DNA of 64,000 nucleotides from Chrysomallon squamiferum. Taxonomy: Eukaryota > Mollusca > Gastropoda > Neomphalida > Peltospiridae. The position numbers and the translations under genes were made by a program. The notes beneath the pieces are model-generated. The model saw nothing but the letters and a program-made list of their open reading frames with translations. It did not search any database and was not told the DNA's origin. Location of the stretch: assembly GCA_012295275.1 (NCBI GenBank), contig CM022668.1, positions 1,139,637-1,203,636 on the forward strand, in the 5' to 3' direction. Positions 1 to 14,300 of the stretch are shown one piece after another (the first letter of the stretch is position 1; each line of letters opens with the position of its first letter).

Positions 1-538
1 TACCTAACACAGCAAGTTTGAATGTAGACACACCCAATGTGAAATGCATTAAACATTCACTTGTGACATTGATAACATTAAAATATTAGCTGTGTCTGTA
101 ACATTTGATGTTAAAAAGTTAGTTTAATACAACATCAAAGTAAATTAATAAACATAAAATTCATGTTAATTCAAAAATCAATTCCAGTTTATTTCAAACA
201 CCTACTTTGCCATCACCCTGAAATTGAAAATCAATATTAAGTTTTATATTAAAAATATGCAGAAATGCAATACATTCTAATTTTGCTTAACAATATTTTC
301 ACGAAATATTAATATTTTAATGTGTGTGTATTCATGAGACTTACAATACAATTGCATCTGTCATCTTTAAGAAATACTAATACAAACTTGATATATTAAT
401 TGAAGTAATGATATGTATATCATGGACCTAAAAATGTAAAATTATGCTAAAGAGAAGAAGTTTATTATACTTATAAATAATCAGACTAAATAATTGTTAA
501 TGTTGATTTATAAATAACATAAGAAAGAAGAAACCTAC
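1..538 (-). other. Intron after x110 (3' part of gene lies outside)
   Basis: AT-rich sequence left of the donor at 532-538. It has no module-like or coiled-coil reading frame, so the next coding exon must lie left of the window. Confidence 0.7.
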
Positions 539-787
539 ATAATTCTTTGTGATTCTGTTGAGCTCATCTGCCACTGCCTTGTCTTTAGTTAGCTGTTCCT
601 TCATACGTTTGCGAGCAGTCAGCTTAGCTTTCAGTTTGTCTCTTTGAGCCTCTCTCTGGTCTTCTCGCTGGCCATGAACTTTTTCCACTTCCTCTTTGAA
701 CTGTGACAGAATTCTATCACGCTCCACTGACTCAGCATCTTTGAGCATCTGTCTCACAAGTTCTTCTTGTTTTTGTTGAATAAGTTC
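539..787 (-). CDS. Exon x110: cytoplasmic coiled coil
   Basis: 249 nt, phase 0/0. It begins ELIQQKQEELVRQMLKD and continues with dense K/R/E/Q sequence (QREDQREAQRDKLKAKL) and no prolines, which is typical of coiled coil. It ends TKNY before the donor GTAGGTT. The acceptor tract is weak, but the join to x109 (RHQK then ELIQQ) keeps frame and heptad character. It is not the last exon, since no stop is reached. Confidence 0.82.
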
Positions 788-3700
788 CTTTTGAAGAATA
801 CAAAAAGTTTAATACTGGTTTTATATGATTTTTTGGAAAAAAGGATAAGAACAAAAATAGTGATTTTTTTCTTTTCAATCATTATTTTATTTATCATGCA
901 TCCTGATATCGTACTACATTAATATTTGTCATTCCCTTTAACATGCTGACCTCTGGACCATCAGACTAAACAGCATGACACTAACAAACAAAACACACAC
1001 AGGCAGGGTGCCTTGTTTGGTGCTGACAGATGTTTCCTACTTTCTAATGATATTCATTTCATTTTGAAAATTATTTCTACATTCAAAAAACATTTTGAAA
1101 ATCATACTCCATTTATAAAACTTAATCATCTCTGTTTCCTTTATAAAATTTGTAAATATAATGACACAAAACAAGGATGATAAGCTACTTACCTTCTGAT
1201 GACGTTTCCAGGCATGGAATAATGCCTGGTCTTCTTTTGTTCTGTCAGCTTCATTCTGTGTCTCCCAGGCCTTCAGAAGTTTGTTACGATCTTCTTCACT
1301 CAGATCCTGCAGTTCTTCCTCACTTGGTTTTGGTGGACTGTCTCTTCCCTTTCTGGTTTGTAGCTTAGCAAGGAAGTTCACAGCTTTATTGTTGAGATCT
1401 TGCTGACTTTTCTTGTTATCAGCAATTAATTCTTCTGTCTGAGGCTTAGATAAACCAAGATTTCTAATCTTGTCTTCAAAATCTGAATCTGTCTCTTCTT
1501 TGACAGTATCTTCTGTGACTGATGACTTACGTATTTCACCATCCATTTGATCCTGTTCTTGCTGAAGTCTCTTTAGATCTCTTACCAAATCCTCAAATTT
1601 CTTCAAGTCTTGAGAAGGAACAGCATCAGGAGAAATGTTTCTAGCATTGGCTTCCTGGACATGTCTTCGATGAAGATCTTTCTTCCTCTGACGGCGAAGA
1701 TCTGCTAGTTTCCTTCTCATGGCAGCCAGCTGCTGCTGTTTCTGTTTCTCCAGTGCTTCATCTAACTTCTGCATTCTTGCAGCATATTCTGTCAAAATTT
1801 TCTCTTTCTCCTCTTCTACTTTGGCATCTTTAAGTTTCTTCTCAACATCAGCAGTAATTTCACCTACCAGATCTTGTTTTTTGTTGTCATATTCACTCAG
1901 GATTTCATTAATGCTCTCTATTTCACCAGTTTTCAGTTCATTTTCTAGTTTGGCTGCTTCATAAGCTTGTTTCTCAAACAAATATTTTTGCTGTTCATTT
2001 TTGGCATCTTCTGTCATGGTACCAGTTTGCTGAAATTTAGCAGGATCACCAATGACAACAACTGAGTCTGTTGAAGCTGTTTCTGTCTTCTGATTCTCAC
2101 CACTCTGAACATGGGTGGTCTGCTGTACCTTAGGCTTTCCTGGAGTCTTTGATGCTTTGACCTCATCCTGACCATGATCTTGATCATCTCTTGTGCCAGT
2201 TTGTCCTGTAATGTTGATATTTGTGATGTTAGCTCCACTGCCTCCTCCAATATTAATAAGGTTTAGTAGTTCTGGCGAAAGATAGAATGGTCCACCTGCC
2301 TGCAACATTGCTATCAGCTGTTTTAACAATGGTATCAATTCAGAGTCACTACTATCAATAATGTTACCAAAACCATATGCTCCAGCAAGCTGAGCATCAT
2401 AATCCCCAGCTAACAGAGCACTTCTGGTCAGTACAACCTTGGCCTCAGCAGCACAAAGTTCGCACTTCTGTCTGGCATATTCCAGTGTAGAATGAGCATG
2501 GTCAAGAGTCTCCATTCTAGATGTAATCTGATCTCGAAGTTCATGTTGTAGTCGAGTCTTTGCCTGGTTGTAACGCTGCAGTGCAGAGTATTCAGCCTCA
2601 GGGTTCATTGCTCCTTCCAAGTCAGCCTTCCTGTCTTTGTAACGCTTTTCTTCCTCCTGCAGTTTGCTAAAGAATTTCCTCACAGTGTCTGTGTATTTGA
2701 CATGAGCAGAAATGTGACACTCCTCACAGTCTCTCTCCATGATGTCTGAGTCTGTAAGCACTGACACAACGTCTGGTGGAACCACTGCTGTGAAGTCTTG
2801 CTGTGCAGCTCCTCGCCTCTGCAGCTCTCTCTTGAAGTTTTCACTCAACTTCTGAGCATCTACATCTATTTCTTCCAGAATTTTCCTCAGAGAATGGCTG
2901 CTCAGAGAGTCTATGTCATACAACAGCTGGTGCGAGAGTTTGTGCTCTCTCAGAGTCACGTCACTTTCTTTCTGTCGTTGTCGTCGCCAGAACCCCTGAC
3001 GAGCAATTACTTCTTCTTCCAGCAGGGCAAGGGCACCAGGTGGAGCTTTTTGTTTGTGATGGCCACCTGTTGCCAAGGTTACAGGCACAGTCATCATATT
3101 TTCAGGATTCCGCCTGACACCAATCACAGGACTAAGATCACCTGTGACAGCATCAACAGCCTTTCTGCCTATCATGATGGGAACAAGTCCTGTAACAATA
3201 AAAATCATCATAATGTAACAAGTAAAATAACCTTTAACAGTGACTGAAAAAAAAACCTGTGTTTGTCATTTTGGCAATGTAAATTAACGATTTTGATTAT
3301 TAAGACAATGTTATCTTTTGTATTATTTAATTAGATATATATATATATTTTGCCTACATGAATATTAAATAAAGTGAAAAACATAAACTACCTTCTCCTC
3401 CAGGATCTTCCATTGTTCCTCCAAGTGGAATAACTCTCCCTGTGCTCTTTTCAACTTCCACACCAAGTACTGGTACTTGCTGTATGGAGCCTGCCGGGTC
3501 TGACATGTATGTTCCTATCAGTATTGGTAACAGCTGTCCTGTCTTAGAGAACTCATACATCCCTAAACAGAACACATAAACAGATATGTTAAACACTCAA
3601 ACCTCCTTTTTCTTACTGACTGACTGAATTAATTTTTATCCACAGCTCAGTATATTGTGAAGTTAACATTCATAGTAATATAACTCTCAGCAAAGCATTT

Positions 3701-6700
3701 GTTACAATCAGGACATTTTTTAAAACATTAACACTTTACCTGGTGAACCACCTGTAGTTGCTAGGAGACTGGAACGATCTTTTCTTCTAACCAAGTCCTG
3801 TCTTGTTCTTAACAGCTGTGCCTTCATCCGTGTTCGAGCCTGTGACAATTCCTTTATTGCTGCATCTAGAGTTGTCTCCTCATGTCTGATGTTTGGATTG
3901 TCACCTCGTTCACCTTGGTTTTCAATATTTGTAATTATTATTTAAAAATAATGAATGTAACAAAAGACAGCAACATAACATACATTAAAACTCTGTTAGC
4001 TTTGAAATGTCACTGGTTTAGTCAATTATCTGATAGTTCAGTAAAACATCTGACTGGCATTGATGATGACTAAAGAAGTTAAATTTGATTCTAAACACCT
4101 CATGTTATGAGTGTTTCACAAATAATATCTGGGTAATAAGATAAATGGTACCACATTATTGATTGCAATTTGCTACTTTTAATTAATATCATGATAAACT
4201 ATGACACATTAATGTTTCGCTAAGAATTTTCTACCTGCAGCATACAGAGCTTCCTTGTACTCTCTTACAGTTTCTAGCACTCGCGCTTCAATTGCCAAAA
4301 CATTGGCATCAAGTTGTGCTTGGTATCCTCCAGCAGATGGCAGCACAGTTACATCTCTAAGGTAACCACCATGGATACGAACATGTTTGCCACTTAGTGA
4401 GTCCACAAAAGTGTCACCAAGAATGATGGGAATATCTCCATGGTTACCAGGTTTGGTTCCACCAACAGGTACAACTGCTCCTAAAAGAAAATATAATAAC
4501 TTATTTAAATACTAAATTTTAAATTACTCTTTGGCTAATCTACGTGATTTGTTTTACAATGGTGTCAGAATTGTATGTATGCAAGTGTTCACTGCTGATC
4601 ACAAAGCTAGGTTCAACCATTCTTCATTCCACTGTTTTGCTTCTGTGTCTTTTATGTGATGGAAATAGATATTTTCTTGTTTTTGTTTTAATGTACCCAG
4701 ATATCTGTTAAACTGTATCTCAGTAGTTACATTTCTTTTCTATACACTAACTATAGATAATTTTATTAAGAAATAATTTTTAAGCTTTTCAAGACCCCAT
4801 TAATGAAATAAGGAAATATAATGCAACACCAAATGCTAAAAGAAATAAGCATTAATAATTATAATAAGTAAATAAACTGCCTTTAAATGTCAATATATGT
4901 AAATAATTAGAGTCTTGTTTAACTATCCATACATAATACTCTTTTATGGGAAAATATGCAATTACAAACTCTTAAAGGTAGTTTTTCAACTTTAAATTAA
5001 TTAGCAGCAAAGTTATGTAGATGGCCTAGAAATCTTAGGGTCTGAAGAAAAACAGAAAAGTAACCAGACAAGTGAATGCTTGCACAATCCCACAATTCAA
5101 TTTTATGTACACGGAGATCTCAGGAATGGATCATGAAACTTTGGTGTTGCTATGGTGGAAGTTTCATTAAGATCGGTTTCTCGTTTGTTTTGGTATGGTA
5201 ATTATGCAGAGTAATCTGTGTCATTAAATAACATATCTCAAAACTTGATTTTAATGTAATTATTTTGATTCTCCTTAATTTTTCATCAAATGGATACTTA
5301 TAGTTGAATATAAAAAAAAAAAAACAAAACAACAAATGTACCTGTATCTTGGTCCAGTGCTATAGAAAGTATTGGAACTGGTTGTCCACTGTTAGCGTCA
5401 ATCATGAATGAACCAATCTCAATGGGAACAGGAAGTCCGGTCACTGGGTCTGTGTGAATGCCACCTACAGGCAGCACTGTGCCTGTGGATGGATGGACAG
5501 TCACACCGAGTATTGGTACGTGAAGACCACAGACAGGGTCTGGGATCGGTGCACCATACCTCAGTTCCGACTTGGTCTCCAGTGGCTGCAGTTTTGTACT
5601 AACAGGGGACCCAGTCACTCGGTTTATTGGGTATGGAATGTAAGGGATGTAAGGATCTTCTGATCTTACAGTCTCACCTGGGAAAAATACAACAAATTAT
5701 TAAGTTTCTAGTTTTATTTCCAGGATAAACCTTTCAATTCTACAAGCTTTTTAAAATGAGATGCAACAAAAAGAAAAATGAACTATTTTATATCTATAAA
5801 TTTTCTGGTCTGCACAGAAATCAATAAAAGTTTTTTGAAGTAATTTTGTTATTTGGAAAAATATTTTTGCATTTAAATAATCCATTATTTTAAAAACATT
5901 ATTACATTTTTAAAATATTTATTCCACTTAAAAATTTTAAAACATTAGCCCTGCAGCACCTGTATACAATGAATCTTAATCCTTCTTAAATACCAGTGAA
6001 TAAAAATACATGGTTCTGTTTTACATCTACCTGTGGCAGAGTCCACTATGAAAACGAGTCTGGTTGTCACAGGATCATATGCAATGTTGCCATGCATTGG
6101 AAGAACGTGTCCGGTTTGTGGATGTACAAAGTAGTCACTGGGTATGGCAACTACACTGCCATCAGCTAACAACATCTGTGTGCCTGTTTTAGGCAGAATC
6201 AAACCAGTTTTAGGATCCATGCTGATAAGATTGGGCTTCATAATTTTCATATCTGAACCTAAAATATATCAAAAGAAATAAATGTTGATTATATTATTGC
6301 ATTATATTATTTAATTACTTATTTAATAGTAATTAAATATAGCTGATATTAATTATGTGTTCAATACTAAAATCTTCCCGACACAGTAAACTGGAATTTA
6401 TTCTTACAGATTGCCATACAGAAATGGAAGCAAAAACCTTTTGCATTAAGAAATGCATCTTAATTCTTTTATCTTTATCTTCATTTACACTAGATATGAT
6501 AAACTAAATATAGATGGACACGTTATAGAGAAATTTCTAACAACTTACTGATGAGATCAGTTCGAGTGAGAGGAGTATGAGTTCCTGGCTGCACAATCTG
6601 ACCTCCGGTGCCCTCTCCCAGGATTCCCCAGGCTCCAACTCTGCGACATTCATCTGAGACATCATTGGACATCTGGTTGATAAGTAGTGCAACTCGTCTA

Positions 6701-9700
6701 TCAATGTCATTGTGCATCTCATGGTCAAACTGTCCATCTTGCACCAACTGACCTCTCTGCATCTTGCTAGCGTGCTCCATCAGCAGCCTCTTAGCCTCCC
6801 GCAAACCTGCTTCGTATGTGACCTTTCAGTGTGAAACATCAAAACAGCTTGAATACACTGTGATGTACTTTTTAATAACTTTTTTACTAATGTTAAAAAT
6901 AAAAATCAAGAAATGTTTTATTTAACAACATATTAAATAAATTGCATTTTCTTTCACATTACCTTCTCAAAGGCAGCAAAGAAAACACACTCCAACAATA
7001 AAAAATAATTTATTTATAATTTGATTACTATAGAGTAAATAGAAAATTTATTGTCAAACAAAAGATTAAACAAATATTTTTAATATTATTTCTTATAAAG
7101 ATGAATTAAATAATAAATAAAGACTTTATTCATTCAAAATACAAACAAGGGAGGTAATTACCTGATGTTTTTTCCTTCCTGCCTCATCCTCATCCATTAA
7201 TTGTTCTTGTCGTTCTAGAATTGCCACAAACTGTCTTCCAACATCCTTCCTTCTCTCTAACTCTATCTCCAGTTCTTCCATCTTTCTTTCATAGGAAGCC
7301 ATATCCTCTTGTGTAGCCAATGCAGTCCTGCCACGCAGGTTCATCTTAGCAGCCCAAAGACCTTTGAGAGATTCTGTCTGATTGGCTATTTTCTGGTACA
7401 TCTGTTTCACCTCATCCTTCTGTTTGCCGATGGTCTGAGTGACGCTGCGGGACTGTTTGGAGAGTGTTTGATACAGCTGTTTCACACTGAATGCTTCCAG
7501 ATCTAACTGTCTGTCATAATCCCAGAACTCATCATTCTTCACTTCAACTGCAGAAGCTGCAACAATTATTACAGTATGTTTAGTTTTATATTATTAGCTA
7601 TATGATGAAAAACCTCATTTTCAATGATAAAAAAATATGTATTGATAAACATTTCTTACAGCAACCTCTAATAACTTGGTGTCATTTTCTTTTGTCTCAG
7701 TTTTTACTTTTTATATAATTAGCAGATCTGTTAAACATTAAGATTGATAAATTCATTTGTATACTTATTTATTATTTCTCATACAGATATAGATAAAACT
7801 GCCATTAAACAATATAAAAACTTGCCATCTAAGAGAGCAGCCTGTTTTTCAAACCCACTGCCAGACTCAGCTACTGTCAGCGCCTGCAGGTTTCTGTGGA
7901 ATTTTTTGACAGGATGGACTGTCGAACCCTTGCTAGCATAATCATCAAAGTTGAATCTTTGTGCCATGAAGCGGTAAAATGGGTACAGGTAGGATGTTTT
8001 AGTCCAGCCGTATTTTCTGAATAACACCTGCAAATATAAGTAATATGTTAGTACAGCCCTAGCAACCAAAATAAACCGCCTACAGATATCTTCCTATTTT
8101 TAGAGAAAAGAAAAACAAAACAAAATCAACAAAAAGTAAAATATCTACAACTTGTTGTAATTTCTTTCTATTAAAAGCCTTTAATTAACATTTTAACAAA
8201 AAGTTACAAGAATTGAATACTTCCAGAAAAACGATAAAGAAAACATTTAACAATTTCTGAAAGTTTTCACTAAGCATTGAACTGTTCTGTTTATGTGTCT
8301 CAATTGACTGGTGTGTCTAAAAAATGCAGTATTTGATTTGGAAATATTGTTATGTTTCAGGTTTCACAGTGATTTCATGAGTAAGATTACAAGTCAATTT
8401 ATGGGATCTCACATTATTTTAGTTGTATAATTCTGTATAATTAATTTTTACATCTATCAAAAGATAAAAAAAAAAGTTATACAAATAAATAAACTATCAA
8501 AAATTCACTAATGTATCATGTTCAGTTATAAAGTATGTTATTTAAAACAAAAAAACAAAAATTTTGTGTACCACAATCTAAATATTTAAATTTCACTTTA
8601 TTAAATGATAAATATTTCCAATAAAAACTGTTTTACTCCTATGCCATAAAATGACCTCCTGAACATAATTTCTTCTTTCAAGTGAAACTCACCAACAAGA
8701 GCAACATTAGAATCATGACCAGGAAACCTGCTGCTAACAGAATAAAAATAATCTGCCAGTCAGGAGTTTTCAGAATATCCTGGGAGACAGCAATGCCATT
8801 TTGTATGATGTAACGCGATGTTGTCGGGAAAAACGGTCCATCTTCTGTACATGTTGCATCCTGGGCCATCACTCTAACATACTAATAAATAAATTAATTA
8901 ATTAAATTAATTAATTAAACAAACAAATAACACAACTGTAAAAAAAGTAGCAAATCAGCATAAAGTAATTATAAATTAACAATTAAAAGGGATGGATACT
9001 TATATACTGTTTTCTCTATTAGTCATCAAAATTATTTTTTAATTTTTATTTCACAGTAAAAATAAAGCATAAAAAATCTATTACACAAATGATAAAATTT
9101 TTAAATTTAGCTATCTCACAGTAAATTGATAAAAAGTCTGTCTAAGCTTTTTTCTAACTTGTATCCAACTTGTGATTAAAAATTCATAGTATAACCATGA
9201 TTTTACAAGCTATTATTATTCAGTTATTCAATGACTAAGTCTAAACAGATTTTTGTTTACCATTTTGCGGTTGATGTTGCTGCTGAGGTAGAACACATAA
9301 ACTCCAGGGTCTTTGAACCTGTATGCAAACAATGTTGTTGTTGTGGAAACCTGAGACTGTGCTTCCATTAGCTCTCGGAAACCACCATAATCAAACTTGG
9401 TGTTGGTGTTGTACAGGTTGTTTCTGTGTTAAACAAGTAGATGTACAATAAGGTCTCAAAGTTTTTAATTATCATACTTTTATTATTTACTTTATTCATC
9501 ATATAAAAAAAACTGAATGTATGATTTTTAAGACTAAATTTAAATTTTTTTCTGACTTGAAATACTAATTTCTTTTCTTTTTTTTATGTTACTAACCTGT
9601 CACATTCTGGATTGTTATTACATTACTGAGCTGTCATGTTTTGGATAGTTGTTACATGACTAACCTCTCATATATTGGATAATTATTATCATTAACCTGT

Positions 9701-11262
9701 CATATGTTGCTATATTACTAACCAGTCATATTTTGGATAGTTGTTACATGACTAACCTGTCATATATTGGATAGTTGTTATATTACTAACCTGTCATATA
9801 TTGGATAGTTATTGTTATCCACATAGAAGAAAATTATCTGGCCATAGTTCAGACAAACAACAGGATTAGCTATTCCACTGAAGAGAGAACTATTTACTGT
9901 AGATGTTGCAAGAAGCCGTCGTCGACCCAGGTATGTTGAGCTGTAGTCTGTGTCCACAGTGATGTTGCCAGAAATGTTTCCCTTCACATGGAAGTCCAGC
10001 CAGTCAACAAGCTGTTCAATGTTTGGTTCATACACACCAAGGAACTTTGAACCTCCACATTCCACAATTCCTATTGGGTACTCAGTGACTCCATATTTCT
10101 CACACTGGTCATCTGTGATTGATTCTCTGGTGTTGACACCTTTCAGAAGTTTTGAACTGGGAAACTGTTTCTGAGAACACAAATTTCAAAAATATAAATT
10201 AATCTTTTTGAAATTCAACATTATTTTAATTTGTCACATGACACTTTACAACTGATAGGCCACAGATTGAATAGTAGTGTTTATGTCAATAAATTACTTT
10301 ATTTATCCCAACACTAAAATTACATCAGATGTTAGAGATAAGGGAAACTAAAGCAATGTTAATTAAAATAGGAAATCATTCCACAGAAACATCAATGATA
10401 ACTAAGCTGCATCCTGAAGTTGAACATTAATAAAAACACATTTGTGAACTGAGATACTCACTCTGACAGAGTTGTCTGTATTTCTTATCTGTATGTAAGG
10501 CTCCAGTGGCTTGGCAGGACAGACAAAGGTCAGTCGGTCACGCTGTTTCTTTCGACATTCCAAACTACAAACAACCTCAAGGTCATCTGCTTTGCAGAGA
10601 CACAGACCAAGACTTCCATCATATCCTTTATAGTCATTGTCACATACCTGTATCATACATATAGCATCCTTTATAGTCATTGTCACATACCTGTATTGCA
10701 CATATAACATGGTTTATAGTCATTGTCAAATACAACAATAATGATTGATAACAGAAATTTATGATGGAAATAAAAACATTTTCACAAAATATAGAGGAAA
10801 GAAATGATATTAAAATATTTTGGTTATGTCCTCCAGCATTACTGTCAACCATCCCATACAGAATTAAAGCAAAACTGGTTAGTCACTGTCAAGTTTTATA
10901 CATGCTCATCAATGATGTCAATGTATATTATTAAATTTTCTGGATGGATGGATGAACAAATGAATGAGTGAATAATACCTGTTCAGAACAATAGGTCACC
11001 CACTGGTCAGCACTCATACACTGACCATTCTGATTACGATATGACCCTTCAGTACAAAGGTCATAGACCTGCTTAATACAGTCCTGCTGGTTTCCAAATT
11101 CCAAGTATCCTGCTTTACATGGACAGTTCTTGTCACTGGGCTGTAATCAAACACTTTTTTTTCAAATTCAAATTCTTTGTTTCTATAATATTTACTTATT
11201 TATTTATTTGATAAAAATCTTGTAGTATTATTTACTTGATTTATTTATTTTTTATATACAAG

Positions 11263-11310
<48 letters not shown>

Positions 11311-14300
11311 TGTATGTATGTATGTATGTATGTATGTCTGTCTGTATGTATGTATGTATGTGTCTGTATGTATGTATGTTTGTATGGGATGGATGGATGA
11401 ATGTCTGTATGTATGTATGTATGTCTGTCTGTCTGTATGTATGTATGGATGGATGTATGTATGTATGTATGTATGGATGTTTGTATGTTTGTATGTATGT
11501 ATGTATGTATGGATGGATGGATATCTGTATGTATGTATGTATGGATGTATGGATCTATACCTATAGCAATGTTAGTATTAAAGTATGACTATTTACTTGG
11601 AAGTCTCTGCCTGCTCCAGTGCAGTCACATGTTATAGATCCTATTTTTGGTTGCTTTGCTTCACTTCCACACACAAAGCATGCTTTCTGGGCCTCCAGAT
11701 GATTGAAGTGGTCAACGGCACATGGATTGCAATCAGACAGACTTCCCATTCCATTTGAAGGATTGTATGTACCCTGTGGACATGGAGTAGCCTGAGAACT
11801 GTTTTTAGGGCAGTAGTAGCCTAAAAAATTATATAGATCATTATAAACAAAATTACATATATACCCAAACTGGGAAAAACAGTGTTTTGAAAACATGACA
11901 ATAAACCATCTGTGACTTTTAAACAAAATCTGTATGTAAAATAACTAATTAAAACAAGTGGTATAATAAGAGACATTTTAAAATAATACCGTTTTTGTTA
12001 AGAAAAGAATTTTACCTGGTGGACATAAGTAAGAGTTTGTAGCATAGAAGCCAGCAGACCAAACTAATGAACTGTCGTTGGCAACAGGATTGTCAGTTGT
12101 GGCCTTCGCAAGGCAGACAACTCCAGCACGACATGGCTCACACTGAGTTCGGTTGGGGTCAGCACCAAATGTTCCTGGCAGACATGGTTCACATGTGTCA
12201 TTGAAAGTTCTTCTGAGAGAGCCATCATATTCCTTGTAGCCAAGCGGACACTTCTTGGGTTCAATAGCTCCTGAAGTGAAGACAAGAAGAGAAACATACT
12301 GAATTAATGGGAGATTATACTTCTAAATGAATCCACAGTCAGTATCACACCTTCTAATTCAGGCAATATGTTTGTTAAATTATCTTTGGAATAGCAGAGA
12401 ATAAAAAAAATTCTGAAATCTATATTCAATTTTAATTTAAATTTAAAAAACATTTAAAAATTAAGTCTTTCAAGAATCTGATTAATGTATTCAAAGCTCA
12501 TACCTGCATCAGTATTATTACAGTCAGTAACAGCACCACAGTAATGACCAACTGGACATGGTATGGGAAAACTGGAGCCCACTGGGCAATAATAACCTGG
12601 TGGACATGGCTTCTGATCCATTGACATATTGCAGTAATATCCTAGAGTGATAAAACATTGACATATTGCAGTAATATCCTAGAGTGATAAAACATTGACA
12701 TATTGCAGTAATATCCTAGAGTGATAAAACATTGACATATTGCAGTAATATCCTAGAGTGATAAAACATTGACATATTGCAGTAATATCCTAGAGTGATA
12801 AAACATTGACATATTGCAGTAATATCCTAGAGTGATAAAACATTGACATATTGCAGTAATATCCTAGAGTGATAAAACATTGAAATATTGCAAGAGTATC
12901 AAAGGGACAAAAAACATAAAAATGTTGCAAAAGCATCCATGAGAAAAACATTGACATGATACAGTGACATTTAAGTCAGGATACCATAACATAATTATGT
13001 TTATTAACACGTACAAATATGGTAAAATTTAATACAAAAGAATGATTATTTCACCAAAATCACACCCTCATTTGCATGAACCCTGCTCCTTATATGTCAC
13101 AAAATACAAATTATAATTGTTCATTTTGAAAAATGCAATAAATTCACCGTGAAATAAAAATAGTTTAGTAAAGCAATAAACTTTATTTTTAATCTTAAAC
13201 TTTGATGACCAAAGTTGAATTTCAGTAAAATTGTAACTGTAATAAAATTAAACAAAAGTGAATAAAAGATAGAAACCTGCTTGGCAGACTGTCTGGTTTT
13301 GTGATCCAGGGATACAGACAAAGCCCTCATCACACTGGATTCCAGAGTAAGTCATGTTTGTGTCAGGGCAGTACTTTCCAGCAGGACAGAGATGGCAGTC
13401 ACTAACACTACCAGCAGCTATTGTATCTCTGTAACAAATGCACAGTTGATGTAAACAGCAAATTTAAAACAAAGATTTGCATAAAAAATCTGTATTTTAC
13501 TAGATCTATACTAATTTCACTAGATCTATACTAATTTCACTAGATCTATACTAATTTCACTAGATCAATACTAATTTCACTAGATCTATACTAATTTCAC
13601 TAGATCTATACTAATTTCACTAGATCTATACTAATTTCACTAGATCAATACTAATTTCACTAGATCTATACTAATTTCACTAGATCTATAATTTCACTAG
13701 ATCTATACTAATTACACTATTCTCAAATACACAAAGTTATATTTTATTACCTAAATCATACATTTATCATCACCATAGTTACTAATGAAGCTTCTGTCTG
13801 TATTATTCTGTGTTTATCTGCAGTTTAAATGCACTTCTAACATAGCAGAAAACACTAAAATCAGCCTGAGTTATAACAATTTCTTAATTTTCAATTGCTC
13901 AGCCAAAACTTCTAAATGTCTTATTATTTGTTTCTTATGAAATGAACCTGTAAGTTCCAACTGGACATGGCTCTGGTGCATCTGTGGCATTTGTACAGTA
14001 GAAGCCAGGACTGCAGGGGTTAATAGTGTAATTTGCAATTCCCTCCGTGTTACACCAGTATCCTGGCGGGCAGGGCTTGCACCAGCTGATGTCCTTACCA
14101 CCCTGTTCATCATTGTACGTTTTAACTGGACATGGCTGAAAACAAATAGTTTGTGAACAACACATATTAATGGAACAATCTTTTATGTAATGAACAGTTT
14201 TAAATTTTTTATTAAATGAGGCTTATGTAACTCGAATGTGCTTTACTTGTCTATTCATGTTGGTTTTATTTTTTTTAAATGTCTATGGATAACATGATGT

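Noticed and set aside
2798-3247. Plus-strand 149-residue open frame opposite x109
   Set aside because: It is a shadow of the coding strand, with no family features and a composition that mirrors the antisense codons.
9757-9790. Alternative end of x98 at 9757
   Set aside because: It uses a decoy donor of the repeat array. The retained sequence brings a stop in frame.
11306-11637. Plus-strand open frames rich in MYVC
   Set aside because: Translation of a TGTA microsatellite.
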